A stretch of 64,000 nt of DNA, from positions 56,402,625 through 56,466,624 of the forward strand of contig CM055901.1 of the NCBI GenBank assembly GCA_029582155.1. The letters run 5' to 3'. A program made the translations under genes and the position numbers. The notes beneath the pieces were generated by a model, which was not told the origin of the DNA, did no database searches, and saw nothing but the letters and a program-made list of their open reading frames with translations. Position 1 is the stretch's first letter. Every line of letters begins with the position of its first letter. The stretch comes from Panopea generosa (Eukaryota > Mollusca > Bivalvia > Adapedonta > Hiatellidae). This document shows, piece by piece, positions 1 through 61,384 of this stretch.

Positions 1-1617
1 ATAGCCAGACGCGCTACCGAGCTGATCGGGCCAGGCCCAAAAATGAAGGTGGATAAAATTTAAGCTATTTTAACTTGCAAAAACCAACATAATAAAATAA
101 AATCTCAAACCTTACTCTTTTTCAAAAAAACACCTTTATACATTATTCTGACAAAGTTGTTAAAAAAAACAACAAATGGTTGCTACAACTTTAAAATGAT
201 AAGATTCAAAAATTGTTAATGATGACTCAGAAAGTGTAGCACTATATATACATATACGAGTTTCTTTAGACATGAAATATAACATTATAACTCCCAGAAA
301 ACTACACAAAATGCCTACAAGCTATTATGCTGTTAAAACCATGTTTAAGAGCAGAAATACAACACGAATGGCATACTTGGGGTCTAATTACTGCTATTCT
401 CACTTGTAACTGATCGAGACTACCAAATCATGAATAAACTCAAACTACTGCAATTTCATTCCACCATTACAAAAAAACATTTTCAGCATAAAGATTCAGG
501 AAATATTAGCGAGCCACACAAAGAGAGCTGTCTCAATTATTTTACACAGTACATCCACCAATTCAGGACTATTTACTAAATATAAATAATTCACCAGTAA
601 TTTGAGAAAAGTTATTTTTTATTTAAAGCTGAAAATATTGATGATTTAGAGCTGCCGTGCTGACTACAATGGACTAATGAATGTGTAACTAGAGTGTTTT
701 TTTTTTATGAAATTGTATATTCCCCAAATGCTGTTTGGATTGACTGACAATTACCTGGTTTCCAATTTCAGAAAAATTTGAATGAAGAAACCAGTCGAAC
801 TTTATTGCCAGACAATACCGCTACCAAGGTTTAAATGTGCCATTAATCTCTTGTATAGACTAAACAACGGAATAAAAACTGGCAAATAAGAAATAGGAAA
901 CTGAAATTGTACAAAACATGTCCTTAAAATAGATCTGCGTTAAGTACTGTGCTTAATGGAAAGGAAAATAGCAAATAAGTTCCATTGACCGAGAAACAAT
1001 TTCCTTTTTATAGGTGAATGGATGGATTATTGTTTGGTTTTGTTTTGTTTTTTTGCTTTTTTTGTCTGGTTTTTTTTTGCAGGAAATAAAGAATAAACAA
1101 GTGACCATCAGAAATTTATTATTGTAAAAGTTATACCCATTATCTATAATGTATTGCATTCAACACCAGATATATATATATATATTTCACCATTAAAGCT
1201 GAAAATTATAAAAATACTACACCTTAAATTAGACAAAACTTAATTGAATTAAATAGCAATAAAGCATTATTGAAAAATATAAATGCGGTGCTCATGAACA
1301 AAGTCTAAACTTGATTCATATTTTAACAAGCCATTGTTCAGCGTCATTGTCCTTCACCAGTGTGCATTTATGTTTTACTGTGGCATAAGCAAATACATTT
1401 TGATTTTTTTTTCCTTTTCATACTTCGTTTTGATTTGAAACTTAAGTAAAAATTACATCAAAAATTGATCCTTTTTTCTAATTACTACACAATCATGTAT
1501 ATAGCATTTTAACTTTCATTACTTTAATACTGAGATTTGTATAATGAAATCAGCCAAACAAAAACAAAAGGACAAAATGTAAAATAAGATGTGAGTTTGT
1601 AATGACTTGATGCTTAC
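1..1617. other. PTBP intron sequence, AT-rich; SINE head at the left edge
   Basis: Positions 1 to about 40 match the tRNA-like head of SINE family 1 (compare 54961-55000), cut by the window edge. The rest is AT-rich with T runs and a short (TA)n at about 1171-1186. I see no exon of RRM3 or the linker on the minus strand. Confidence 0.6.
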
Positions 1618-51020
<49,403 letters not shown>

Positions 51021-51060
51021 TCTACAGTGACGCCACAACAAGCTCTGAGCATATTAATCC

Positions 51061-51115
51061 ACAATCCAGATATTGGCTGCGAACTTCCTCAAGTTACGCT
51101 ACTATAAATAGCACT
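51061..51115 (-). promoter_or_regulatory. Weak candidate core promoter upstream of the 70-codon exon
   Basis: About 85 bases upstream of the ATG, 51110-51101 read in the gene direction as CTATTTATAG, a poor TATA match, with a CCAAT pentamer nearer the ATG at about 51076-51072. The same AT block reads as a better TATA box (TATAAATAG) on the plus strand, so its direction is ambiguous. There is no CpG-rich block here. Confidence 0.15.
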
Positions 51116-51130
51116 GATGCGATGTGACAA

Positions 51131-52900
51131 CTAATAAAACAGTATCTCTTCTGCTACACTACACAGACAGTTTCACGGCAGATTTGATCATCGAACTGAA
51201 AAGTCACCTATAACACGCTCCAGGCAAAACACAGTTGTTCTAGACAATATTAAACCAACTGTTAATAAAAAATGTTACTCCAAAATTAACAAACAGCTAA
51301 TCAGAATTGTCACTAGAACACGGTATTATTGAATAAATGACTGTGAACAAAATGATGTCACTCTTCTAGTAAATACTAGCAGTAAATGATCTGTGTACAA
51401 TCAGTCAATCATTCGCGCTAAAAGTGTGTCCTCTCCACTGAGATCAATAGCCACACTAAATATGATCAGATGATATCAGATAACGAGTTCTTCCTGTCAA
51501 CATACCAAATCTCCTTATTTCGCTTACTTTTAAACAGCACTCTCTTACAACAATATTTAAATATTATCTCACCAGAGCATCTACATGTAGATAGCAGCTA
51601 TACAATCAACCAAATACCAGTTTCCTGTACTGTCAAATTTCCTGCCCAAGCTCCGGTTGTTTCCACTCTATCACAAAGACACTTAAGATTTTAAATTAAC
51701 GTCCTTTTCCCCTTATATGAGCAGTAAGTACAAACACATACAAACTATTGTATCCGTACAACTGAGACAGCAGAGAGCTAAAGTATCAACTGACTTATGT
51801 CCTGTTTGGGTTGATAATGGTAATACAATGACTAAAATATTATTATCTAAATATATCATCTGTTGACTAAACAACAGACAGACGAAAATGAGAACTAGAG
51901 AAAAGGTAGATTGCCTAAGGTCCCTTCCTGTTGTAAAGTTTCACTATAGTCAAGCGAATGTTCAATCATAAACACAATGCGATTGGGAGAGAATACTTTT
52001 GCAATGTCTATATTAAAGCTTTTAGCAATTGAATAAATATTGACTCTCTCTTCGGCCTCCATTGACATTGGGAAATTTATGACAAAGGCATGGGAGATCA
52101 TGTGACAGTTATATAAATGTAGGGCTGAATTACACCCAATTCAAGTGACAAAGAAAAAATGGTTTTATTTTACACTAAATAACTTTATTCAAGGCTGAGA
52201 CCACAATTAATGCAACGCTTTTTATTCCTCATTCAGCGAACAGGTAGACACGCAGTCACAGTTTCACAATATTTGATTACTCTGTCTAGCAAAGAAACGA
52301 ACAGTTTCCACTCATTTTTCAATTAAATTGAAGAGAAATGTAAAAAAAATATGTTGAAAAGAAATACACGAATATCTCTATTCAAATTCGTTTGTATCAT
52401 GTTCTTTTATGTTTAATCAGGAAAATTTAAACAAGAAGCCAGAAAATCAATTCTTGAACGGTTATCAATTACATGCTTTAAAATCAAACAAGTAGACACT
52501 TAAAACAAAACTGTACTTACGGACATGTTAAGACTTTCAATTCAACCTTTCAAAAGCTCAGAAATCTTCCTGTTTCTTTATCCAGATAGCAAACCAGGAG
52601 CTTGCAGATGAAGCAAAACAATAAGGCAGTTTGTGACAAAGTGATTGCTTTCACATTATCACTCGATGATCTGATCGTCATTTCGCAACAAATTAAAAAT
52701 TAAAACACATTTGTAGGTTTATTAATTTTTTATTAATTCTACAAAGTGAAAAGCGAACATATTTGATTAACACTACTTCAGTCTGCCAGTTGTACAAAAT
52801 GTTGCTTATGAAACAAGCATTCATAGGAAAGTTGTGCGTTAAAATTTAATTAATATAAAGGAAAGCATGCAAGGGTAACTAGACATAACAAGATTCTATT
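51131..52900. other. Upstream region of the 70-codon exon; holds the Met-Ser exon candidate
   Basis: No transposon ends or tandem repeats seen. Unusually clean compared with the rest of the window. Confidence 0.4.
52521..52526 (-). CDS. PTBP1: Candidate alternative PTBP first coding exon (Met-Ser only)
   Basis: On the minus strand an ATG-TCC is followed at once by a consensus donor, GTAAGTAC (plus-strand 52520-52513). It ends in phase 0 and so could splice directly to the RGSDEL exon to give MS-RGSDEL. The exon would be almost entirely 5' UTR, whose upstream limit I cannot see. Such a start would lack the 70-residue extension and the first basic cluster of the nuclear localisation signal. 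The evidence is only a start codon, a donor and a matching phase, so chance is a real alternative. Confidence 0.35.
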
Positions 52901-52903
52901 AAA

Positions 52904-54545
52904 CAAGAGCTGTAGGAGGACAGCGCGCTTGACTTTTCGAAGCTTGTTACAAGACAGTTGATATTGGATGACTGAAATTGTACAATAATTAAAAGCATAC
53001 TATAATATTCTAACCTAATTTTCTAAGTACTTAAAAGGGGTATAATTCTTACAAACACATGTAAAGATTATGGCACTTTTACCTCCGAGTTTTTCCTCTA
53101 AAATTGAACACATTTTATTTTCAATTCAATCCCCCATTGTTTTTTCTGAGAAACAAGCTTTTTTTTTTTTAATCAAATTTCTATATCTGGGAATAAAACT
53201 AAAAAGGTGGCAATAATTTTGCCTACAACAAAGTTATTCCGTCTGTGTCCCCAATGGTAGCGGAGACAGTTACGATATTTCATTGATGTATGATTAGAAG
53301 TTACAGTGATTTAAGTTTGTTGTAAAACTTTTAACCACATTTCTAAGTATTCTAGGGGTATTAAAGGGTTATCATAATTTTTCAAAATTTTAAAATTGGC
53401 TAAAACATTTTTTCCGAACATACCATGCCTATATCATACTCACTTACCACATATTGCTAGTAGGATCTTTTCGAATATGTCAAAATAACATATTTAACAA
53501 GAGTTGTCAGAAGACGCCTCTGGGTGTCTTAGTCCAAAAAGGGCCATAACTGTACCAAAATGCAATCCAGAGTTATGGTTCTTGTCTCTGTCTGTTCCAT
53601 TGATGATGGTGAACAAAAATGCGAAGTTTCATTCACATCCAATAAGTGGTTGCATAGATATCTTAAACTTAAACGAAAAAGTTTAACCTGGGTGTCTACA
53701 GACACCGCTGCTGCCGCCAACAACAGGATCTTGGCAATAGCTCTCTTTGGACTTCGTCCCGGCAAGCTAAAAAGGAATTCCTAATTTGGGCTACAAGCCT
53801 ACATTAGGATAAAATAGATTTCTCGCTTAAAATAGCAACATAATTTGTGATATGTTAAAAGAATCATTTTGATTTCAATTTAATCTGTTATACAGATTTT
53901 CACTTAGTAAAAATCATTTCATCCGAGAAAGAGTCCTTATGACATTGTGAAGGTCGTCAAACAGTATTTAAGTGTTGTCAATTTTTAGAATGGTATTTTG
54001 TTTTAAGTTTACCACTCCAATTTAAATATCGTCTTTGCCATGTTTTGGTGGAATGGACATACCAAACTTTTTATCCATTTTAATAACTATTTTATTTTCC
54101 AAGACATTTATAGATGTTTTTTTCCTGATAAACAATGTTACCTAAAAGGGGGCCAGCCGTATTTCACCAAAAATCAAACTTGTCCCTTTGAGTTCCTAAA
54201 ATTAAAGGGGCAATAAATCTGCCTAAATTGTCCACCTCAGTCCCTTTGATGGTAATGAAGACCAGTGAAAGAAGGTTTACCGATGTAAGGCTAGTAGTTA
54301 TTCAGGTAAAAGTTTTAATCTTTTTTTCCCCTTAGTATATAAGGGCCAAAATTCTGCCACACATTAAAGTAAAGAGTTATCTCAACTCCCCTTTATGGTA
54401 GTGAACACACACACATTGATATATGGGAAGTGGTTTATATACTAAGATATGGATAAGCGTGCGTAAACACTTTAACAACATTTTCTAAGTATAAAAGGGA
54501 CTACAATTCTGCCAAAAATGATCATTGAGTATGGTACTGTGTTCA
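52904..54545. mobile_element. Composite of AACAAGAG-type bivalve repeats
   Basis: Opens AACAAGAGCTGTAGGAGGAC. The module TTTTCTAAGTA, then AAAGGGG, then ATAATTCT recurs at about 53020, 53335 and 54478. A second element starting AACAAGAGTTGTCAGAAGAC and ending TTCGTCCCGGCAAG occupies about 53498-53768, inserted inside the first. No coding capacity; frames within are shadows. Confidence 0.6.
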
Positions 54546-54677
54546 GACCAGATCACTCACCTCTGAGGTGATGTGTTTGAACCTCAACAACCATAATCAG
54601 ACCACTTGTGTGTATTATAATACCATAGCATTTCTAATGGTTGACCAGTTTCTAGGGTTCTCTAACAAGCCATTATG

Positions 54678-54678
54678 G

Positions 54679-54733
<55 letters not shown>

Positions 54734-55000
54734 GAATCTTTAGCGTCATTTTTATGCCATCGAGGGCTAACAGATGATCAGTTAACCTAACCACTGTTTC
54801 CTGGGATTAACCAGTACTCGAGCACAACCAATCTCCCTATCTGATAACTTTCCCACTTGAATCAGAGGTGATAGACAAATGACACTAAGACACAATGTCG
54901 TATATCAATCATCACAAAGACTGTTACCGGGCGGGGATTTGAACTCACTACCACTGGATTGATAGCCAGACGTGTAACCGACTGAGCTAATCAGGCCCAG
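54678..55000 (-). mobile_element. SINE family 1, full-length copy with (GATT)n tail
   Basis: On the minus strand it begins GGGCCTGATTAGCTCAGTCG (box A) and has GAGTTCAAATCCCC (box B), then a body with TGGGAAAGTTATCAGATAG, GTGCTCGAGTACTGGTTAAT, CCCAGGAAACAGTGG and GTTAACTGATCATCTGTTAG, and ends in a tail of about 13 ATTG units (54680-54731). The head keeps convincing Pol III promoter boxes. It serves as reference for the other family 1 copies. Confidence 0.85.
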
Positions 55001-55302
55001 CTAAGCCATTATTAAAAATTTCTGAAAACCTACTGAAACCTTTCTAAACATGTCAAGGCATCATTATAAAATATTATAAATAAAACATCTGACACTTGTA
55101 TAAAGAATCATTAAATAAGAAGTGCACACATATAAGGTAGGGGGTAACACTTCAAACATTTGAAGACTTCTCAAAATTAGTGAAACCAGATATAGCTATA
55201 GGCCAGTTCATACAGTCCTGATCTTTTGGACTTTTTTGTGTTGGAAAATGAATTAACAACATTCTCTGTAGAATTCTGACCAATATTCAAAAGCTAACTT
55301 GA

Positions 55303-55440
55303 ATTGAATATTAATGCCATCAAGGACTAACAGACCATCAGTTAACCTAACCAGTGTTTCCTGGGATTAACTAGTTCATCAATCATCACAGAGACTATTG
55401 CCGGGCGGGGGATTCGAACTCACGACCCCTGGATTGATAG
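55303..55440 (-). mobile_element. SINE family 1, internally deleted copy
   Basis: Matches the 3' body and the box B part of the head (GCCGGGCGGG, GATTCGAACTCACGACCCC) but lacks about 90 bases between CTGGGATTAACTAGT and TCATCAATCATCACAGAG, and the extreme head. Confidence 0.75.
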
Positions 55441-55709
55441 AAATGGTATTCCCCTAGCAATTGAATTCTTTAACAAAATTTTCCAAAAGCTTACTTTCCT
55501 CTAAATCATTATTTCTCTTTGCTTATCTTTTCTCATTTTAATGCCTAGAATGAAACATACTAAATATTCATTGAGTGCATTGCACAGTGCTTGAAATGTG
55601 ACTTGAAGGTGTTAACGCGCTCATACCCCTGCGCTTGCTGTCTTCCTTTGGAGAACCCTGATGTGAGAGAATACATGAATGTAATTCATCGTTAAGAATG
55701 TAAGCTTTA

Positions 55710-55943
55710 CCCTTTACTCCATAGATATGCATTTTCCCGCACCAACCACAGAAGGCCTTTGAAAACAGTGCAGGAAGAGTTCTGATTGCTCATTTTCAGA
55801 TTGCTCGTAACAAGCAATCTGAACACTTCCTGTACTGTTTTCCACTGTCAGTTAATATAAACATAATTAACCCATTGCTGATACGTAGGGAATTAATGCT
55901 TTCAATATGGAAGAGTCCAAGAAAATGTTTATGGAGCAACGGG
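55710..55943. mobile_element. piggyBac-like hairpin MITE, second copy (reverse orientation)
   Basis: 234 bp. Starts CCCTTTACTCCATAGATA and ends GGAGCAACGGG-TTAA; the left target reads TTTA where TTAA is expected. The internal hairpin (CAGTGCAGGAAG and CTTCCTGTACTG arms) carries a small duplication of CAGATTGCTC. Reverse complement of the element at 15963-16195. Confidence 0.8.
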
Positions 55944-56084
55944 TTAATACATACGTACCGCGATACGGCAAGGCCGATACGCAATACGATTTGCTGCTTA
56001 ACATTAGAAAACTACCTTACTTTTGTTTTGTATTTCTCATTGATCTGCAATACACAAGTAAAGAGTGACAAACAGTTTAGTATT

Positions 56085-56470
56085 TTGTCGTTTTATATGT
56101 TTTTATTTGTTTCCTTTTTCCTTTTATTTTCATGTACAAATTAAAATTTAAGTTTGAATGGCAAATGGAGTCTTATAAACGCAATTTAGAATTCATATAT
56201 GTATACTGAAATGCTAAGTTGGAGCTCTAGAGACTAGAACCGATACTAGCTTTACCTAATGTTTATAGACTATATTACTGAAAGACAATTTATTTATTTT
56301 TTTTACTTTTTCAAGTGTTCTTCAGATTTTTTTTAAGTGCAAATTGAAATTTAAAGTTTGAATGTCAAACAGGGTTTTATTTACTTTAATGTAGTATTTT
56401 TATACACATAATTATCAAGCATTTGAAAAGCGGAAGTCAGGCCTCTAGAAACAATACTAGCTCTTCATAC
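56085..56470. repeat. Diverged ~220-bp direct duplication
   Basis: Both halves contain AAATT(A/G)AAATTTAA, GTTTGAATG(G/T)CAAA, a GAGTCTTAT or GGGTTTTAT block, CTCTAGA, and ATACTAGCT. Spacing is about 210-220 bases. Confidence 0.55.
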
Positions 56471-58540
56471 AGGTCTGAAAAACACACTAAAATGTCCCAT
56501 TATTGCAAGAAACATAAACGAAGCTATGCTTCGAAAGAAAAGGTGCCGACTTTTAATGCAACCAAATTAGAAGGTCAACATCCTGAAAATTTGATGAAAC
56601 AAAGGAGAAAATGGTTTTATATACGTAAATAAAAATATTTTAACTGTGGTTTCAATCGTTTATTCGATGTTTTCTAACCAGATATGTAGAAAACCTTTTA
56701 TCCTATATCTCTAATTTATTTACTTGTAAAATGTCCAGGATATACATACTTTTTTTTTATCACAAATTGGAGCCTTTGATGACCCAGCAGTGGAGCCCTG
56801 CAGATTTATGATTTATAAATAGAATACGAAAGTAAGGCTATTTGTTTGATCTCTATTTATTTGAAAATTTGAATTGAATTCATGCTGTTTTTCCGCTTTA
56901 TTTAAAAGGATATTGAACTATGCATAACCTACAACTGTATTGTGGTATGGCAAATACAGGGTCTGCCGATACAATATGCATATTGCTCAGAAACAAACTG
57001 CAATAAACCGGTATATCAGAACATTCCTAGTCAAGCATTTTCATTGGAAAAATAATTTTAACCACTGTCCACTATTAAGATAGATAGTTGTATACTATGA
57101 CACTATATGTTGCAAATATTTTTTGTACCTAATACCACCATATCATTACCTAGGGAAATGTCACAACTATTAATATCATCAAGTATTTGATGACACAGTA
57201 ATTAAATACTTAATTATTATTAATAATACCAGTTAAGTAGCTGTTATCACAGAATTCAATTACAAGGCATTGCCTGAAGTAGAATGATCACAGAGAACTT
57301 CACTGTAAAAACCCTGTTTCGAAAGATTTTGAACAGGCAGAACAGTTTTTAGGAAATTTCTTGGTGAATTAGCATTTGCAAGGCTAATTAAACTGTTAAA
57401 AAAAGAAGTCCTTCAACCTTCTTATCTACAATCTATAAATGGGACTGTACTTCCAGAGTAAGACTTTCTGCAAATACGGAATTAAATAAAATGACATTAC
57501 CTCTGGTACAAGACAAACACGAGACAAATGGGCACAGGTTCGCCATTAATGTGACAAATTAATTGTCATCATTACTGCAATATGATAGCAATCGTGAAGG
57601 TTTTCAAGCAACAGTGGCACTATAAAAGAGCTTTTAACAAAAGTAGCAATCTTGTCATGAATGCCTCGAACAATGTATACACGAATATAGAATATTGCCA
57701 ATCTTTTCTTTTCTAAGATCTTTAAGATATAATACTGCTCTGTGTGCACTTACAATCAAACGAGTAATTTAATTGGAAGATTGGTGCTTGATAAATCTCC
57801 GCATGAATATACCTTTCATTAAGTTTTCTATCATGTCACACATATAAAAGGTTCGTTTCACAACAAAAAACAGTTTCAGAAGTGAATCAAGATTTATACA
57901 GTAATTTTTCAAATTTGACTCTGTCGTTTATGTGCCCCATAAAATTCAATAATCACCCTGGATATAAATCATATATTGGATAACATTTTCATTAGAAATT
58001 GTGCCACATCGGTTCAACCACAATTTATCTGAACAATTGTCTTGATTTCAATTGATTTTACAACCCTTTATTCATTGACAGGAGGAATAGGGGACCCCAC
58101 AGTCGGTCGGCACTAAGATATAGACATTAATATATTATATAAATGTAGAGACATATATAATCAGGGAACAGGTGGAAATAATCAAGTATTTAAAAAGTGG
58201 GGAAGATATAAGAATCTTACAAATCTATATTTCTTGCACAAAGTGCTTTGTGCAATAGTGTTTGATAATGTGCATGAAGTAAATCAAGTCAAATGATTTA
58301 GATGAAAGAACAGCTGTTTAAAAGCCCACCTCATTCCTGAGCAATTCAACATTACTGAAAAAGCCACACTGCCTCATTGCATCACATCCAAGTCTTGAAG
58401 ACAAATCCAGAGTGCTTCACTTGCCTAAATTATCTGAGATTTTTGTAGTTCGAGGATAGTGCAGTGAACAGAATGTTCTGAAAGTGGCTGGGCGTCTTTA
58501 AAAAAAACAATACTTATTCGCGTTTCTACGCAGAAAGTGA
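56471..58540. other. Upstream region, nothing recognised
   Basis: AT-rich, no supported exon. The Lys/Arg-rich 69-codon frame at 56423-56632 shows no domain. Confidence 0.4.
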
Positions 58541-58544
58541 CTGA

Positions 58545-58775
58545 AAGCTATACTCCATTTTCAAGACATTTCGGGTTATATATGGCATATCCAATTTTAC
58601 TATTGGAGGAAGACCTCAGACTGTCAGACTGAGTAGAAACGCCGTCCTTCCGCAAGTACATGGAAACTTTCTCACATAAAGTTTTTGGAGCGAGTGGGAC
58701 TCAAAACTACGACCTTAGCGGTGAGAGGTAAGTGATCTTGAGATGGTGCCTTAGACCATTCTGTCAAGCTAAAAT
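58545..58775 (-). mobile_element. SINE family 2 copy
   Basis: Body motifs GGTTATATATGGCATATCCA, GGAGGAAGACCTCAGA, CTTCCGCAAGTA, AGTTTTTGGAGCGAGTGGGA and head motifs GTGAGAGGTAAGTGATCTTG and GCCTTAGACCATTCTG on the minus strand. Confidence 0.8.
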
Positions 58776-59630
58776 AATAGACCATTGCAATATCATTGAA
58801 AGAATGTTATACTATGTACTTAGTAAACTGACATTCAAACAAACTAAACCATTATCCTCTTACAAGTTTCTCTAAAGCTGATTTGGGTCCACTTTGTTTA
58901 AATATAGACTCAATACTAAATGTGAGCTGCAAGTATTGAAAGCATGCGAGAATAACTGTTACTTAGAAGAAAAAAGGAAGACACTTCATATGATCTGTTT
59001 AAACAATAGGGCTTTATTACCGGCATATATACATGAACTGTCACTATGCAAGATCATTAGAAGTTTGCATGTGCAGTATACATGTCCTTAACAATTACTG
59101 AAAGAGGAAATTTTAAGAAGTTGAGATCAAGATTAGTGATCAAGTTAAAGATTGAAACAATAATAATACATAGTGCGTGTTATATCAGGGGGATGTCGCA
59201 TTTCCTACACTTGATATATAACTTCCCAATATTTATTATGTGACTTCTTATCTCACATTCCGGCATCTCCGGGTCGAGGATCTAGATGAAATCATGGCCC
59301 TACGATGTATATCGATCGATATTCCTTGTCAATAAGGCTCATCCTGTCCTAATGGAGATTATGAGAGAAATAGATTAAAATGCAAATACTGTTACTTGAC
59401 AGAATTCAACAACTTGCCTCATAATAGATTTTTGAACATATGGTCTTGTTAATACATCTGATAAGAATGTGTTTTTTATCAATATTGCAAAACAATTTCA
59501 CAACTTGTTTTATTCTCACAACAAGATAATAAAAAACGTTCAAAAAAGGTTTCGTGTCACTTAACTTTCATATAGGATATAGGGAAAAAGATATTTATTT
59601 TCTTTTTCTTTTTTTAATAAAATTAATGAA
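58776..59630. other. Upstream region, nothing recognised
   Basis: No repeat ends or exon-like frames with support. Confidence 0.4.
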
Positions 59631-59634
59631 GTTC

Positions 59635-60450
59635 AGTGTGCCCATTTCCATATTCTTATAAAAATAGCTTGTTGTTCATTGTGCCCATTTCCTTATTCTT
59701 AGCTTGTTGTTTATTGTGCGAATTTCCTTATTCTTCCCTTGTTGTTCATTGTGCCCATTTCCTTACTTATAGTTTGTTGTTCACTGTGCCCATTTCCTTA
59801 TTCTTAGCTTGTTGTTCAGTGTGCCCATTTCCTTGTCCTTAGCTTGTTAATCATTGTTCCCATTTCCTTTCCTTATTTATAGCTTGTTCATTGTGCCCAT
59901 TTCCTTATTCTAAGCTTGTTGTTCATTGTGCCCATTTCCTTATTTATAATTTGTTGATCACTGTGCCCATTTCCTTGTCCTTAGCTTGTTGTTCATTGTG
60001 CCCATTTCCTTGTCCTTAGCTTGTTGTTCATTGTGCCCATTTCCTTATTTATAGTTTGTTGATCACTGTACCGATTTCTTTATCCTTAGCTTGTTGTTCA
60101 TTTTGCAGATTTCCTTATTCTTATCTTGTTGTTCATTGTGCCTACATTCTTATTCTTAGCTTGTTCATTGGGCCCACATTCTTATTCTTAGCTTGTTGTT
60201 CATTGTGCCCATTTCCTTATTTATAGCTTGTTGTTCATTGTGCCCATTTCCTTATTTATAGCTTGTTGTTTATTGTGCCCATTTCCTTATTTTTAGCTTG
60301 TTGTTCAGTGTGCCAAGTTCCTTATTCTTAGCTTGTTGTTCATTGTGCCCATTTCCTTATTTTTAGCTTGTTGTTTATTGTGCCCATTTCCTTATTCTTA
60401 GTCTTTGTCCAATGTGCCTATTTTTTTTATTCTTAGCCTGTTGTCCAGTC
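59635..60450. repeat. ~33-35-bp minisatellite, about 24 copies
   Basis: Unit CTTGTTGTTCATTGTGCCCA, TTTCCTTATTCTTAG, with TTATAG/TCCTTAG variants and a few shortened copies. Confidence 0.94.
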
Positions 60451-60752
60451 AGTGTACCCATTTCAAATTAACACAATTAAGGGGAGGGTTGGACATTATA
60501 AACATGGAATTAATTCATTATGGTCTTATTCTTAGCTCTGTTCTAATATTTAGCGTCATATTTATTCCACCGAGGACTTACAGACAATCAGTTAACCTAA
60601 CCACCCCTTCCTGGGATCCTGAAAGGTTACTCAGTACTCGAATACATCTCAGCAAGTAACTACCAGGGGCATTCAATAAGTAATGTTACTCATAACTTTC
60701 CAACTTGAATCAGTGGTGGGAGACGAATAACAATGATATGCAATGTCGTATA

Positions 60753-61384
60753 CCGTATATTCCCTAATTAACGCCCCTGGAGGGCGTTACATTTTACAAG
60801 GTGGGGGCGTTTATAAAAGATAAAAAAAGCAAATTTAACAACAGTTAAAAATACAATAAAACCAATAAAACCATGGAAAAAAACTTAAATCCCAGAAAAA
60901 GTGGTTCAGAATTATTTTACAGTGAATGTCATAATCGACATAGGATGAAAAAAAGCTGAAAATCTGTATGAAATTACTAGTCTGCGTACTGGAATATACA
61001 AATTTATGGTCAGTGTACTCTTCACTTTAAATCACTTGAACGCTTGCTGTTATCAACTAGGAACAATCAGCATACACAGACTAACCGCATTTTCCGACGG
61101 TTTGCTATGTTTTAATCAGCATTTTTACTAGTATTAAACAGCAAATATGGGGAAGTATTTGTTCAACCAAAAGTGGTTAAGTGGTCACCCAAGATATAAA
61201 CAATGGGTTAAAGAGTCCAAAGGTAATAAACACTTTGCTAATTGTTGTCTGTGTAACAAAATAATTGATCAGGGAAAGATGGGCGAATACACACTCAAAT
61301 CGCATATACGTTTTTTTTTAATTTTCCAGAAAAATAGGTGGGGGGCGTTTATTAGAGTGGGGGCGTTTATAAGGGAATATACGG
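60753..61384. mobile_element. DNA transposon fragment, 632 bp, TA target duplication
   Basis: Ends CCGTATATTCCCT and AGGGAATATACGG are inverted repeats, continued less perfectly by TTATAAACGCCCC, and are flanked by TA. Subterminal GGGGGCGTTTAT occurs near both ends. The interior encodes a zinc-finger fragment (separate entry), so this is probably a deleted copy of a larger element. I cannot assign the superfamily. Confidence 0.75.
61147..61311 (+). pseudogene. BED-type zinc-finger fragment inside the TIR element
   Basis: About 55 codons starting MGKYLFNQKWL, with WL and YKQWV aromatic positions, then CCLCNKIIDQG and ending LKSHIR. The CxC and following H match the N-terminal part of BED-like fingers found at the start of many transposase-derived proteins. 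Sequence after H turns into T-rich noise and runs to the element end, so the second His and any catalytic domain are absent. It is a remnant, useful only for typing the element. Confidence 0.5.

Noticed and set aside
53504-53784. Overlapping 60-78-codon frames
   Set aside because: All within the nested AACAAGAG repeat; frames on both strands with no domain.
59636-59842. 68-codon plus-strand frame
   Set aside because: Translation of the ~33-35-bp minisatellite.
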